From: Epiperipatus broadwayi
Taxonomy: Eukaryota; Onychophora; Udeonychophora; Euonychophora; Peripatidae
Reading direction: 5' to 3'
Length of the DNA: 64,000 nucleotides
Assembly (NCBI GenBank): GCA_028023455.1
Contig: JAQFVV010001090.1
Span: 50,297-114,296 of the forward strand
Shown here: positions 46,191-55,736 of the stretch, piece after piece
Position numbering within the stretch: position 1 is the first letter of the stretch
Layout: every line of letters starts with the position of its first letter
The notes under the pieces: generated by a model
Told to the model about the DNA's origin: nothing
The model's input: the letters and a program-made list of their open reading frames with translations, nothing else
Database searches by the model: none
Made by a program: the position numbers and the translations under genes

Positions 46191-46738
46191 TTCTTCTCTG
46201 TCTAATATTTTTGCTTTTTCCCAATTCAACATATGTTCACTGGCATTTACATGGTCTGCTATCTTTAACACATCTGTTTTCTCTTTTCTGATCATCAATT
46301 TGTGTTCTTGCAAGCACTTTTCAATGGGGTGACTAGTCTCACAAATCCATTCTCACATATTTCATAGATGCATTTTTTTATTTTCAGCATTTCAAGTTTA
46401 GCCTTTGTACATGTTAGAATTCCTCATAGTGTGCTATGGCTCTGGAAAACTGTTTTGATGTTACACTGATTGCAGATTTTCTTTAATTTGTCTACTATTT
46501 TTGGAATGCATGGGTACACTACAGTACCAATAATTGTTTTTTCTTTTGATGGTTCTTTTTGTTGTCTATTTAAAGTTTTCTTAATAACAGCTGATGGATA
46601 AACATTTTTCATAAGAGTTTGTTCTATATAGATCTTTTTTTTTCCAAATCGATCGTTTCTGAACAAACTTCTTTTGCTCTATTCCATAGTGATAGTATAA
46701 CTCCATGTTTTGTGTTTCTGGTGTGATTTGTCAAATTT

Positions 46739-48398
46739 TTTTCTCAAAGTTTTAAGTTCTTTGGCATACAAGATGCAGACCTTTGTCAGGTATTCTAGAC
46801 ACTTCTGTAGAATTAATCACAAACATGAAAATTGAAGGAACTGACTTACTGGTAAGCTTTGATGTGGAAAGTTTATTCACGAATGTACTATATGAAGAGG
46901 CATTGTCTATTATAAGGAAAAGATTAAATGGCGATAATAGTTTATAAACCAGAACACCTCTTCCTATTGATAGTATAATGGAACTAGTAACATGATGCAT
47001 AAGAACAACCTACTTTCTATATAACACAGAATTCTTCCAACAAAATCAAAAAATGGCTATGAGCTCACCATTGTCAATTAACAATATTTACATGGAAGAA
47101 TTTGAAAAGACAGTCATAAAAATTATTCCATATCTACCTATAGTTTGGCTTTGCTATGTGGGTGATACATTTTTTGTATGGCCACATGGTGAAGCACAGC
47201 TACAAACTTTCTGGAAACACATCAACAATATATTCCCTTCAATTAAATTCACAATAGAATCAGAACAAGAACAAATAATGACATTCTTAGATGTTCTTGT
47301 GACAAGACTCCCTCATGGCAAAATCAAAACTACAGTTTACTGAAATACTACCTATACAGGAAAATACCTAACCTATAAATCCAATCACAGCAGAAACACA
47401 AAACATAGAGTTATACTATCACTATGGATCAGACCAAAAGAAGTTTGTTCAGAAATGATCGATTTGTAAAAAGAAAAGATCTACATAAAACAAACTTTTA
47501 CAAAAAATGGTTATCCATTAACTATTATTAAGAAACCTTTAAATAGACAACAAAAAGAACCATCAAAAGAAAAAAACAATTATTGGTATTGTAGTGTATC
47601 CATACATTCCAAAAATAGCAGACAAATTAAGGAAAATCTGCAATCAGTATAACATAAGAACAGCTTTCCAGAGCCACACCACACTATGAGGAATTTTAAT
47701 ATCTACAAAGCCTAAACTTGAAGTGCTGGAAAGAATAAACTGCTTCTATGAAATACCATGTGAGTGTGGAAGAACATATATTGGTGAGACCAGTTGTCTC
47801 ACTGAAAAGCACTTGCAAGGACACAAACTGATGATCAGAATAGAGAAAACAGATGTGTCTAAGGTAGAAGTCCATGTATATGCCAATAAATGTATGTTCA
47901 TTGGGAAAATACAAAAAATATTGGACAGACAGAAGAAAAGGTGCAAAGAAGAAAAATTAAAAAAGCTGCTCATATGGCAATGACAAACAATTCCATAAGC
48001 CAACCTAGTGTGACTATACATAATGTATGGAAACCACTAATCAACTTTGCTTTTAGGAAAAAGTGGAGAAATCAGGAGGAATCTCATAGATAAATATGAG
48101 ATTTCTACTGACTGTTGACTTTAGCAGGATTGCTCAGTTGGTTAGAGTATTATCTTAAAATTTCAATACTCAAGAATCTAATGATCCAAGTTCAAATCTC
48201 ATGCTAGTACTGTCACTGGTTAGGCCAACAACACTTAAAGAAGAGGGGGAAACAATATCTATTGAAACATGCATATACTAACCTGTTTGATGTTCTATTA
48301 CTAACAGTTGAATGTATTTGGAATTTTTAAATAAAGTTAAATTTTTCTAAAGACACTCAATACTCATAGCAGATGGAAATAGTCCAATATAAAAAATG
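46739..48398 (+). mobile_element. Penelope-like element, plus half: RT, GIY-YIG and 3' end
   Basis: Plus-strand half. About 46853-46890 encodes VSFDVESLFTNV, the Penelope RT motif A (SFDVxSLFT). The frame 47053-47343 has SPLSINNIYMEEFEK (motif B), WLCYVGDTFFVWPHG (the YxDD motif changed to YVGD) and FLDVLVTRLPHGKIKT. After a linker with a YPYIPKIADKL-like block, 47723-47983 encodes the GIY-YIG nuclease (CECGRTYIGETS, then HLQGHK). 3' of the frame come the tRNA-like sequence and a degraded hammerhead position (about 48235). Frameshifts and stops separate the pieces. Penelope elements use RT plus GIY-YIG; this one is dead. Confidence 0.88.
48118..48215 (+). repeat. tRNA-like sequence in the Penelope 3' region
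   Basis: TAGCAGGATTGCTCAGTTGG looks like an acceptor and D-arm with A box; GTATT/AATAC form an anticodon-type stem; CAAGTTCAAATCTCATGCTA is a T-arm and acceptor strand. TAGCAGG and CATGCTA pair at six of seven positions. Copies at 2785-2835, 19787-19885 and 45455-45540. Confidence 0.6.
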
Positions 48399-48412
48399 CT
48401 ACTATTTCTACT

Positions 48413-48990
48413 ATTTCTATTACACTGCTTCTAAGTGCTGCCAAATTATTTCTGATGCCTGGTAATAATACCAATAGAATTTCTTTGGAATGATCTTTTA
48501 ACAATTTAGTTTTTCATTCTACTTGATAGCAAGTTATTATGGTGAAAAATCTGTTATAAATGAAATGTGGAAAATCCTTTAATTTTTTTTTTTTTAATTA
48601 TAAAACATTGTGATTCGGATTTTTAGACTTGGCAAGGCATGAGTGAGAGATTAGAAACAATCAAATTGTAGAAGAGAGGAAAGAGCCAGCTCTCCAAAAG
48701 CCATGTAAATTATATACTCTTGCAATAAAATGATTAAATAAAGTGACTAAACATGAGAATCTAAATCAATTATGCTTGGAATAAAAGTTGTCATTGATTT
48801 CATTTATTGGCCATGGTATTCCCTGATGTTTTCAAAGAAGTTCATACACAACAATATTTTTCCAATCCTTTCTAAATTTTCAACTTTCATATTACAAGGA
48901 AATGCATCATGTAATATTATTTACATTACTCAATGCCTTGATCAATTTAATCCCATCGTGACTTGAGAATGAACCGTTCCTTTCTGCCCC
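48413..48990. other. AT-rich sequence, no feature seen
   Basis: No exon or repeat recognised; a frame at 48772-48966 has no recognised domain. Confidence 0.35.
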
Positions 48991-48999
48991 TTTTGCTGC

Positions 49000-49430
49000 T
49001 TAATTATTGCATGATTCTCTAAGCAACTAATCATATGATTCACCATATGCAGTTTAGAATGAATGTCAGACCTAAAAAATGGAAATGTAGATTGAAGTGC
49101 AATTTGTCATTATTGGTACTTGACTATCACATGACCTCCCAAACAACTAACTGTCTGACATGGCTTGTGCAGTTCAGCAAAGTGATAGAATGATAAGATT
49201 TAAGAGCTAGAGGTTTTTAAATTGAAGATCAACCCTAACATCTCTTCCATTTGAATGCCACATGGTCTCCACCACATAACTAATCTTTCAATTTGTCCAG
49301 TGCAGTTTAATACAATGCTAGAATCATGCACTCAAGAGGTAAACATTTTGGGTGCAAGTTCAATCTGTCACTTTAATGTTCGAGTGTCATGTGACTTTCA
49401 AGCAATTAACTAACTAATCCTTTATTATTA
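49000..49430 (+). repeat. Tandem array of old SINE II-like units
   Basis: Three to four diverged units of about 140 bp, each with TGCAGTT(T/C)AG, a CAGACC/GAATGATA-like block, AATTTGTCA/CAATCTGTCA and a CATGTGACTTTC / CACATGACCTCC-type end followed by CAA(A/G)CAA(C/T)TAAC. They resemble the SINE family II consensus. Confidence 0.55.
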
Positions 49431-49502
49431 TTTAATATATGTTTGGCATTATGAAAGTTTATATAATGTTTTAAATCCCTTTTTAGCCATTTATGTCCAA
49501 TT

Positions 49503-49935
49503 GTCCTGCACAGTTTAGAGCAATAGTAGTTTTTTTTTTCTCATGTGTCATAGCATCAGCCGGGAAGCGAACCCGCTAATCCGGGACAACTACTTGTAAA
49601 GCAGCTATCGCTGACCTCTCGACCCCCAATGCTTGACAGCAATAGTAGTTTCAGACTCTGGAGTATAATATTCTCAATCGTTTTCAGTTTTGCATTTCCG
49701 GCGCTCCAATTTCTTATTGAACTCCAGAGGAATAAAAAAGGATACAATAATTTATTTATTTGCTTTCGAATTTATTAAACAAAGTACAAGTTGCATAATT
49801 AAAATATCATGCCCTGCTTTGTTTTACGCAGTGGTTGAGTATCAGACTATAGAGCATAAAGTCCTTGGATTGATTCCAGGTCTGGTACTTCCGGCGTTCA
49901 AACTTCATATGAACTTCCGGCGTTCAAACTTCATA
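49503..49935 (+). repeat. SINE family II copies interrupted by a minimal SINE
   Basis: A first copy (GTCCTGCACAGTTTAGAGCA ... CAGACTCTGGAGTATAATAT) is split by the minimal SINE at 49533-49637. A second copy starts near 49812 (GCAGTGGTTGAGTATCAGAC, ATAAAGTCCTTGGATTGATT, TCTGGTACTTCCGGC); GGATTGATTCC is a good B box. Its end has a short tandem CTTCCGGCGTTCAAACTTCA repeat. Confidence 0.65.
49519..49651 (-). repeat. Minimal tRNA-like SINE with 14-bp duplication, inside SINE II
   Basis: SINE 49533-49637 flanked by AGCAATAGTAGTTT (49519-49532, 49638-49651). Minus strand: AAGCATTGGGGGTCGAGAGG, CTTTACAAG loop region, CGGGTTCGCTTCCCGGCTG, ATGCTATGACACATGAG and an A run. Confidence 0.82.
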
Positions 49936-49939
49936 TGAA

Positions 49940-50625
49940 CTTCCGAACTATAAAAGCCATACCATTTTTTTTTTTAAATTTATACATTATTATAAATAAA
50001 TCTTATGTTACGAAAGAGTATCTCGTTTTAATACACCGTGTTGCCAATTAAACCATATTCGTTATTTGGGGGGGAGGGGGGGCGATCGGGCATAACCCCC
50101 TCTCTCCCGCATCAAGTTTATCCCCAATTTCTATAAATAGTATTTTTCCGACCCGCAGTTAATTGGAAAAAGGTTTAGGTTAAAAGTAAATGCAATGCTA
50201 TGTTTATGATTGATCTTTTTTGATTATAGTAATCCAGCTTAGAAATTTTTTTAAATACAATTGTTTTCAGTAACAACCTATTATAATCCGTAATTTTAAA
50301 TATATTTTATTTTAAATAGCAGACAAGTTTAATAAGCATCTCTAAATAAAAAAACTAAAGGACAATACAATTCTTTCATCCAAAAAAAAAAAAATATTAA
50401 AATAACGTTTTATGACATTAAGAGAAATAAAATTCCATCAATTTAAAAAAAAAGTAGGAAGATTAAAAGAAACCTTTGCGGTAGAAGCAATAATTAGATA
50501 AACGATTTTGTAAGAATTAAATAAAAAACAACAACTATAAATTAAAAAATGCCACAAAACAAAGAGGATGGTTTACAGCACGATTTATAGAAAGCGCTTT
50601 TCTTTTGCTCCTACTCTTTAAAAAA
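49940..50625. other. AT-rich sequence, no feature seen
   Basis: G-run at about 50067-50082; no exon or repeat family recognised. Confidence 0.4.
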
Positions 50626-50629
50626 ATGT

Positions 50630-50735
50630 AGCCGAGAGGTCATCGCAACTGCCTTGCAAGCAAGTAGTTGGTTGCAGACGGTTGTGGGTTCGCGTCCCGG
50701 CCGATGCTATGTCATATGAAAAAAACAAAAAAAAA
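50630..50735 (+). repeat. Minimal tRNA-like SINE (subfamily b), 5'-truncated
   Basis: AGCCGAGAGGTCATCGCAAC, GCCTTGCAAGCAAGTAG, GTTGCAGACGGTTG, GGGTTCGCGTCCCGGCCGAT, GCTATGTCATATG and an A run; AAAAAATGT flanks both sides. Confidence 0.75.
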
Positions 50736-50774
50736 TGTTACCATAATTATTATTAAAACAAGACATTTAGACGA

Positions 50775-51350
50775 ATGTTTAAAATTTAAAAAATAGATAT
50801 ATTAATATTTAACTGAGGTTTAAAGTTTATATCTGTGCTAGAGATAATCTCTAGTTTAGAAAATGATTAGTAATAATCATTACTGCATTTATCTGAGGTG
50901 GATGGTGTCAAAGTTGTGAGTGGAGTGAGTTTGACAATGGTAAATAAAAATGTAACAATTTACTATAGATAAATACTCTTCATATAATACAGATATATAT
51001 GAGAGATAGTGACTTGGGCCAACTGATAAGTGCTGGTTCAGCACGAAATGCATCTTGGGGGGACATTTGTATTTTATTATATCTTTATTTAAGTAAATTT
51101 AAAAAGAATAGGAAAGTATGGAGGTGTTTATTATATCTATAAGATATTACACTCGGCAAAATGAAAGCTAATAACTCCGTGTGTGTAAAATAAATAAAAA
51201 AATCTGATATATTAATCTTTAACTGAGGTTTAATGTTTATATCTGTGCTAGAGATAATCTCTAGTTTAGAAAATTGTATTTATCTGAAGTGGATGGTATC
51301 AAAGTTGTGAGTGGAGTGAGTTTGACAATGGGAAATAAAAATGTAACAAT
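50775..51350 (+). mobile_element. Family 1c element between repeated flanks
   Basis: Hammerhead-like core at 51011-51060, then TGTATTTTATTATATCTTTA, TTAAAAAGAATAGGAAAGTA, TGGAGGTGTTTATT and AACTCCGTGTGTGTAAAATA. The block TTTAACTGAGGTTTAA, TTTATATCTGTGCTAGAGAT, GTGGATGGT, GAGTGGAGTGAGTTTGAC occurs on both sides (50805-50955 and 51215-51350), a direct repeat of about 130-150 bp. Compare 56175-56425. Confidence 0.65.
51011..51060 (+). ncRNA. Hammerhead-like motif, G8-to-A mutant (family 1c)
   Basis: CCAA (51019-51022), box 1 CUGAUAA (51023-51029), stem II GUGCUG-GUU-CAGCAC (51030-51044), GAA, stem III AUGCAU (51048-51053), C at 51054, then UUGG. Stem I has four perfect pairs and stem II six, but G8 is A, which should abolish cleavage. 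Confidence 0.6.
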
Positions 51351-51542
51351 AAATAAACACAATAATCTAGAATTTAGACATTTGCTTATTTTATTAATTA
51401 TGCGATTTAACACTGTGATAGCGTATTGGGTTCTGGAATTTGAGATACTAAGATCGATTCTGGTACTGACACTTTTAAAAATGGTAAGAAGATTATTTAA
51501 TCTTCTAATATTGTTTTGATTAAAACCAGAGTACTGGCCCTG

Positions 51543-51640
51543 CATGGATAGTGCAGTGGTCCAAATGGCAGACCCAAGAACTCAAAGATCACAGGTTGGA
51601 GCCTGGCTGTCACTTCTAGTGCTCAAACTTTTTATGAAAG
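51543..51640 (+). repeat. tRNA-derived SINE family II
   Basis: GGATAGTGCAGTGG contains an exact A-box consensus (TAGTGCAGTGG, 51549-51559); then GCAGACCCAAGAACTCAAAG, GGTTGGAGCCTGG as T-arm, and GCTGTCACTTCTAGTGCTCA. Confidence 0.7.
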
Positions 51641-51644
51641 CATT

Positions 51645-52204
51645 CAATTATTTTATTTACCACTCATAGAAAGATTAAAAAGTGAAACACCCTATTTATG
51701 TGCTCCACAGAAGGAGTTCAAACCCAGTTTAGAACTTAAAGGGGAGGGGATTGTAGAAGAATGCCAAAGTAAATTCAGATCTTTTACCCCAGGAGATATG
51801 TGCTAAATGGAATGATCGTATTAGTGTCAAATATTTGACCCTAAAAAACAAAAATATATAATGTAAGCATTCTTCAGCCCTGTTTGAAAAGACAGGACAC
51901 ATGTACCCTATTTACTGTTGCAAGTAAGAACTTTTCATGTGCTTTTTTTTTTGTATGGCTAGGGTTTGGATCTCGTGTTTAACATTATGTAGTTACATTT
52001 ACTTCTGTTTATCATCGAATTATTAATGGCAATTTTAAATTTGAAATCATGTTTAGAAAATGCATCAGATCATAATGAAGGGTGCCTTTTTTATTAGATT
52101 TCTAATAGTTTCTAAAGTTTTTCATTTTTATAATCTAAAAAATGATCTTTACTTATTTTGCTACTGTATATATGACTGCCAAAAGCATAGCTTGTATTTA
52201 ACAG
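51645..52204. other. AT-rich sequence, no feature seen
   Basis: No exon or repeat family recognised. Confidence 0.4.
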
Positions 52205-52205
52205 A

Positions 52206-52386
52206 TATACATTTTGTGAAAATAAAGTCATAGATCACATGACCCTATTCTCTTAAGCTTGTAAGTTATAAACAGTGAGGATTGCCAATTCCTCAACAAG
52301 TTTTGTGATAAATGCTTTCTCTGGCCAAGCATTTATCACAAAGCTTGTTGAGGAATTGGCAATCCTCACTGTTTATACATTTTGTG
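52206..52386. mobile_element. Family 3 short inverted pair with 13-bp duplication
   Basis: Element 52219-52373 flanked by TATACATTTTGTG (52206-52218, 52374-52386). Arms: ACAGTGAGGATTGCCAATTC and GAATTGGCAATCCTCACTGT are exact inverses and meet at TTCTCTGGCC. It is the 3' part of family 3 without the ribozyme. Confidence 0.85.
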
Positions 52387-52940
52387 TGTTTCCTGTCCAC
52401 ATAATCTTCATTTCATGAAGCATTATCTTACATCATTGTCCAATTATTTAACATTTTTATTACATAATTGTAAATCCCCAATTTTTTATTTCATTAATTT
52501 TACCTTTATTCTTCATTATATTATTAGAAATTTTGAATTACTTGCTGGAAATATATGTTTGCCAAACAAAAACTAAAAAATATTATTCAAATTATTCCCT
52601 TATCCTATTTGTAATTAATTGCCTTCAATGTTTAGAACATTGGCTAATTAAAAGTTTTATTCCATGCAGAAAACATTTTTACTTAGCCAATGTTCAAAAC
52701 GTTGAAGCAAACCAATTGAAAAATATTATTGTAATTTTTCAAATAAAAAATCATATTAAGGTGCAGTCATTAGACAAAATATTAAATAAATAGAAACTAG
52801 AAATAGTCAAAATAAGAGTCGTAGATCACATGACCCTATTCTCTTAAGCTTGTAAGTTATAAACAATGAGGATTGCCAATTCCTCAACAAGCTTTGTGTT
52901 AAATGCTTAGCCAGAGAAAGCATTTAAAATATCTCTGTCA

Positions 52941-52998
52941 GGAAACCTCCCCAAACTCCTGACCATGGTTTCATGCTTTGGCACTCCTCAGAGAGGTG
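52941..52998 (-). ncRNA. Candidate hammerhead ribozyme (family 3, left arm)
   Basis: Minus strand: CACCUCU, box 1 CUGAGGA (52991-52985), stem II GUGC-CAAA-GCAU, GAAA (52972-52969), stem III ACCAUGGU (52969-52962), GUC ending at 52961, then AGGAGU. All core residues present. Confidence 0.65.
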
Positions 52999-53017
52999 CC
53001 AGGTCTAAATATATCCT

Positions 53018-53077
53018 GGAACCTCTCTGAGGAGTGCCAAAGCATGAAACCATGGTCAGGAATTTGGGGAGGTTTCC
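53018..53077 (+). ncRNA. Candidate hammerhead ribozyme (family 3, right arm)
   Basis: Box 1 CUGAGGA (53027-53033; N7 is G), stem II GUGC-CAAA-GCAU (53034-53045: three Watson-Crick pairs plus a G-U), GAA (53046-53048), stem III ACCAUGGU (53049-53056), GUC with C at 53057. Stem I: UCU/AGG next to the core, an internal loop, then GGAACC (53018-53023) against GGUUUCC (53071-53077). Short proximal stem I plus internal loop is the usual layout in natural hammerheads, where the loop makes tertiary contacts with loop II. Confidence 0.68.
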
Positions 53078-53174
53078 TGACAGAGATATTTTAAATGCTT
53101 ACTCTGGCTAAGCATTTAACACAAAGCTTGTTGAGGAATTGGCAATCCTCATTCTTTAAATAGAAACTAGGCTT

Positions 53175-53885
53175 GTAATTTAATTTCTAAGCCTGAACAC
53201 ATTTTTGTTCCGATTACATAAAGCTAATATAAATTCAGCCAACTATAAGTTTAGGCCCATGTATTATACATTTCTCTTAATTTATCTTCTAAAAAAAATA
53301 AATATTAAATACTTTTGGAAAAATAAATACAAATATATAAACAAACTATGAAAAATATATGTTTTCACTTTCAAATCCAATAAAAACATATCACAGGCTC
53401 TTTCGCACAAACAAAATAAAAAACTATCAATAAGAAAAATAATGGGCATTTCAGTGATATGAATGTAATAGGAAAAAAAAATCTCTATAGAATGTTGATA
53501 TGCTCAGATTTTTTTAAAATTAATAAATCATTGTATTTTAGTTTCTGAATTTGCAATTAGGTGACCAAAAATGCGGAAAATAGCACTAAAGATAGCTACA
53601 AGAGAATAATTAAAAGGAAACGCAAATTTATTTTTCAGTATCATATTTTAAAAATCCATTGAGGAGTTATAAGTTTTATAAAGACTCATGGTATAGAAAA
53701 AAATTGCAATATTTCTTAAACTACATTATCAATTTATTTGAAAAGCAAATGAAAAACTTAATATACATATAAGTTTATATCTGTGAATGTTCAAATAAAA
53801 GCATAAAATGTCTGCATGATTTTTCATGAAAGTATATATAACTGCAGCATGAAAAATTTAAAAATGGAAGAATGTGAAAAACTTT
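53175..53885. other. AT-rich sequence, no feature seen
   Basis: No exon or repeat family recognised. Confidence 0.4.
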
Positions 53886-54751
53886 ATTAAAATCATTAAG
53901 TGAAACACAGGCTTATTATATACCTGTGTCTATATATGTAATATATAGGGTATATGAACACAGACTTTCACACCACCCACCACTCTATCTCATAACACTG
54001 ATACCCTCAAACCCATATATGTCAAAAAGATAAATAATCACCAATATACGTATTTCATGCTGAACCAGCAACCATTAATTGGTCCAGCTAATCATCTCCA
54101 CACATATACACTATAAGTGCTCAGATATATATTAAGATAGACAATCTTCACACTTTAATGGACAAAGCTTCAATCTGCTCCACCCTCCAACTCTTCAACC
54201 ATCCATCCATCCAGTTAAAAATCTGCTGATGGAACACTCCATGTTGACCTAAGGTCAATCTGACCATTCATGTGCAGAACATAGTCCATTTAATACATAT
54301 ACAAGGTTCAGTTGTTACATAGTAGAGATGTCTGCCCATCCCTTGTATATGAATTAAATGGATTATGTCCTGTACATGAGGAGTCAGATTGACCTTCGGT
54401 CAACATGGGTGTGTCAAGAATCTCAGCCTCAGGGTAGGCTTTGGGCATTTAATCATCAGATTTTCAATTGGATGGATGGTTGAAGAGTTGAAGTGTGGAA
54501 TAGATTGAAGCCTATCCATTAAAGTGTGAAGATTGGCTATTTTAATATATATTTGAGCACTTATAGCATATGTGTGTGGAGATAGTAATCTGGACCAACT
54601 GATGATTGCTGGTTTAGCAATGATGATTGCTGGTGATTATTTATCTTTTCGACATATGTGTTCGAGTGTATCAGTATTATGAGATAGAATGGAGGGTGGT
54701 GTGAAAGTCTGTGCTCATATAAACTATACCCTATATATTAAAATCATTAAG
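53886..54751. mobile_element. Family 1 full inverted pair with 15-bp duplication
   Basis: Element 53901-54736 (836 bp) between ATTAAAATCATTAAG at 53886-53900 and 54737-54751. Arms of roughly 400 bp are inverted: GAACACAGACTTTCACACCA against TGGTGTGAAAGTCTGTGCTC, TTCACACTTTAATGGACAAA against its inverse, and ATCTGCTGATGGAACACTCC region. Each arm has a hammerhead position (54086-54038 minus; 54592-54640 plus), both damaged: box 1 UUAAUGG at the left, box 2 replaced by a small duplication at the right. Central ends share GACCTAAGGTCAATCTGAC / GTCAGATTGACCTTCGGTC. No coding capacity. Confidence 0.85.
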
Positions 54752-54759
54752 CTGTACTT

Positions 54760-54910
54760 TTAAGCAATATCTTTTGATTTGAAAGCAACCCATTAAAGAA
54801 AAGAGAAATAAAAATAAACAAAACAAAGAATTGATTCTCATCAAAATACATACTGCTGAAAAAAATATAATTATTAAAGTAGATATTGATTTGTCAAAAA
54901 GAAGTTATGT
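54760..54910. other. AT-rich sequence, no feature seen
   Basis: Short A-rich stretch. Confidence 0.4.
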
Positions 54911-54914
54911 AGCA

Positions 54915-55170
54915 AATCTATATCTCCTACTCTAATCCTGACATCTAGTGTGAGCTTGAGAAATCAATCCAGCTAACTACTATAAGCTTGGGTAATTAAT
55001 AGATACCAGATGGCAGTTCTTAAAAAATTCTTATTCTGGGCTGCACTATTAATTTTATAAATTAGTTTCTAGCTTATGACTTTCCTCAGTGAGAAGCTTT
55101 TGGATCTGAGAGCAGTGCATTATGGATATTTTGTATCAAATACACTTTTCCTTCAGCAGCCATCTTTTAT
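54915..55170 (-). mobile_element. Old family 2-like element with near-intact hammerhead boxes
   Basis: TAATCCTGACATCTAGTGTG, CTATAAGCTTGGGTAATTAA and CAGATGGCAGTTCTTAAAAA precede a minus-strand ribozyme position (about 55103-55060) with box 1 CUGAGGA, AAGUCAUAAGCUA and GAAACUAAU; stem I no longer pairs. Confidence 0.5.
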
Positions 55171-55174
55171 TTTA

Positions 55175-55730
55175 TTATTATTATTAAACTATCAGCTTGA
55201 AATTCAAAAACATCTTAATCTTAAAAGTACTGCATAAGATGAGGTCATGTGTGCTTTACAAGTTTATTATGATGTTTAAAATAATTTTATGAATAATTAC
55301 AGGTGAATATTTGTACTATTAATTAATAGGGGACGGGGAACTTTTATAACATAAATACAGTAATATATATATATATATATATTATTTATTTTAAACAAAA
55401 TATAAAAAGAAATCTAAATTAATATTAAAATTATCACTATTTTTTGAGGGTTTTTTCATTTTCTTTTTTATTTGAGTTTAAAAAGTTTTGAATGACTCCA
55501 ACTACAGTTTATTCTTTTTTTTGTTTTGTTTTCTTTGACTTTGAATTAAACTAGTTTTAGGATTATACATGAAAGTATTTATTTATTGCTTATATTATTA
55601 CAGTACCTATAATTTGGCTATTTATTCTTATGATTAATTACTTTCTGAATTAAAAAAGAGAGTAAATCATATAAAATTAAAAGGGTTGGTTTTAAATTCA
55701 AGGTCACTTAAAAATTCTTTTCAGATGTAT
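55175..55730. other. AT-rich intron sequence next to the signal-peptide exon
   Basis: Microsatellite (AT)n at about 55363-55382. On the gene strand this is the start of the long intron. Confidence 0.5.
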
Positions 55731-55736
55731 ACTTAC

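Larger units (their letters stand above)
45221..46738 (-). mobile_element. Penelope-like element, minus half (with nested family 2)
   Basis: Minus-strand half of an inverted Penelope insertion. From its 3' end: terminal GATGGTGTTTTAGTTG, hammerhead-like motif (45426-45385), tRNA-like sequence (about 45540-45455), the end of the GIY-YIG frame with AGCAAAGTTGATTAGTGGTT, then an interruption at 45736-46190 by a family 2 element, and the rest of GIY-YIG and linker (46190-46738). The frame 46666-46424 encodes the RT C-terminal linker (KTLNRQQKEPSKEKTIIG, then VVYPCIPKIVDKLKKICNQC), matching known Penelope proteins with a YPYV-like PYI/YIP motif before GIY-YIG. 5' end meets the plus half near 46739. 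Confidence 0.85.
52787..53170. mobile_element. Family 3 inverted pair with two hammerheads, 14-bp duplication
   Basis: Element 52801-53156 flanked by TAAATAGAAACTAG (52787-52800, 53157-53170). Outer arms match the short copy at 52219-52373 (GAGGATTGCCAATTCCTCAA and its inverse). The inner part is a second, near-perfect inverted repeat (CTGACCATGGTTTCATGCTT against its complement) in which each arm holds a complete hammerhead core, at 52998-52941 (minus) and 53018-53077 (plus), pointing outward. Confidence 0.88.
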
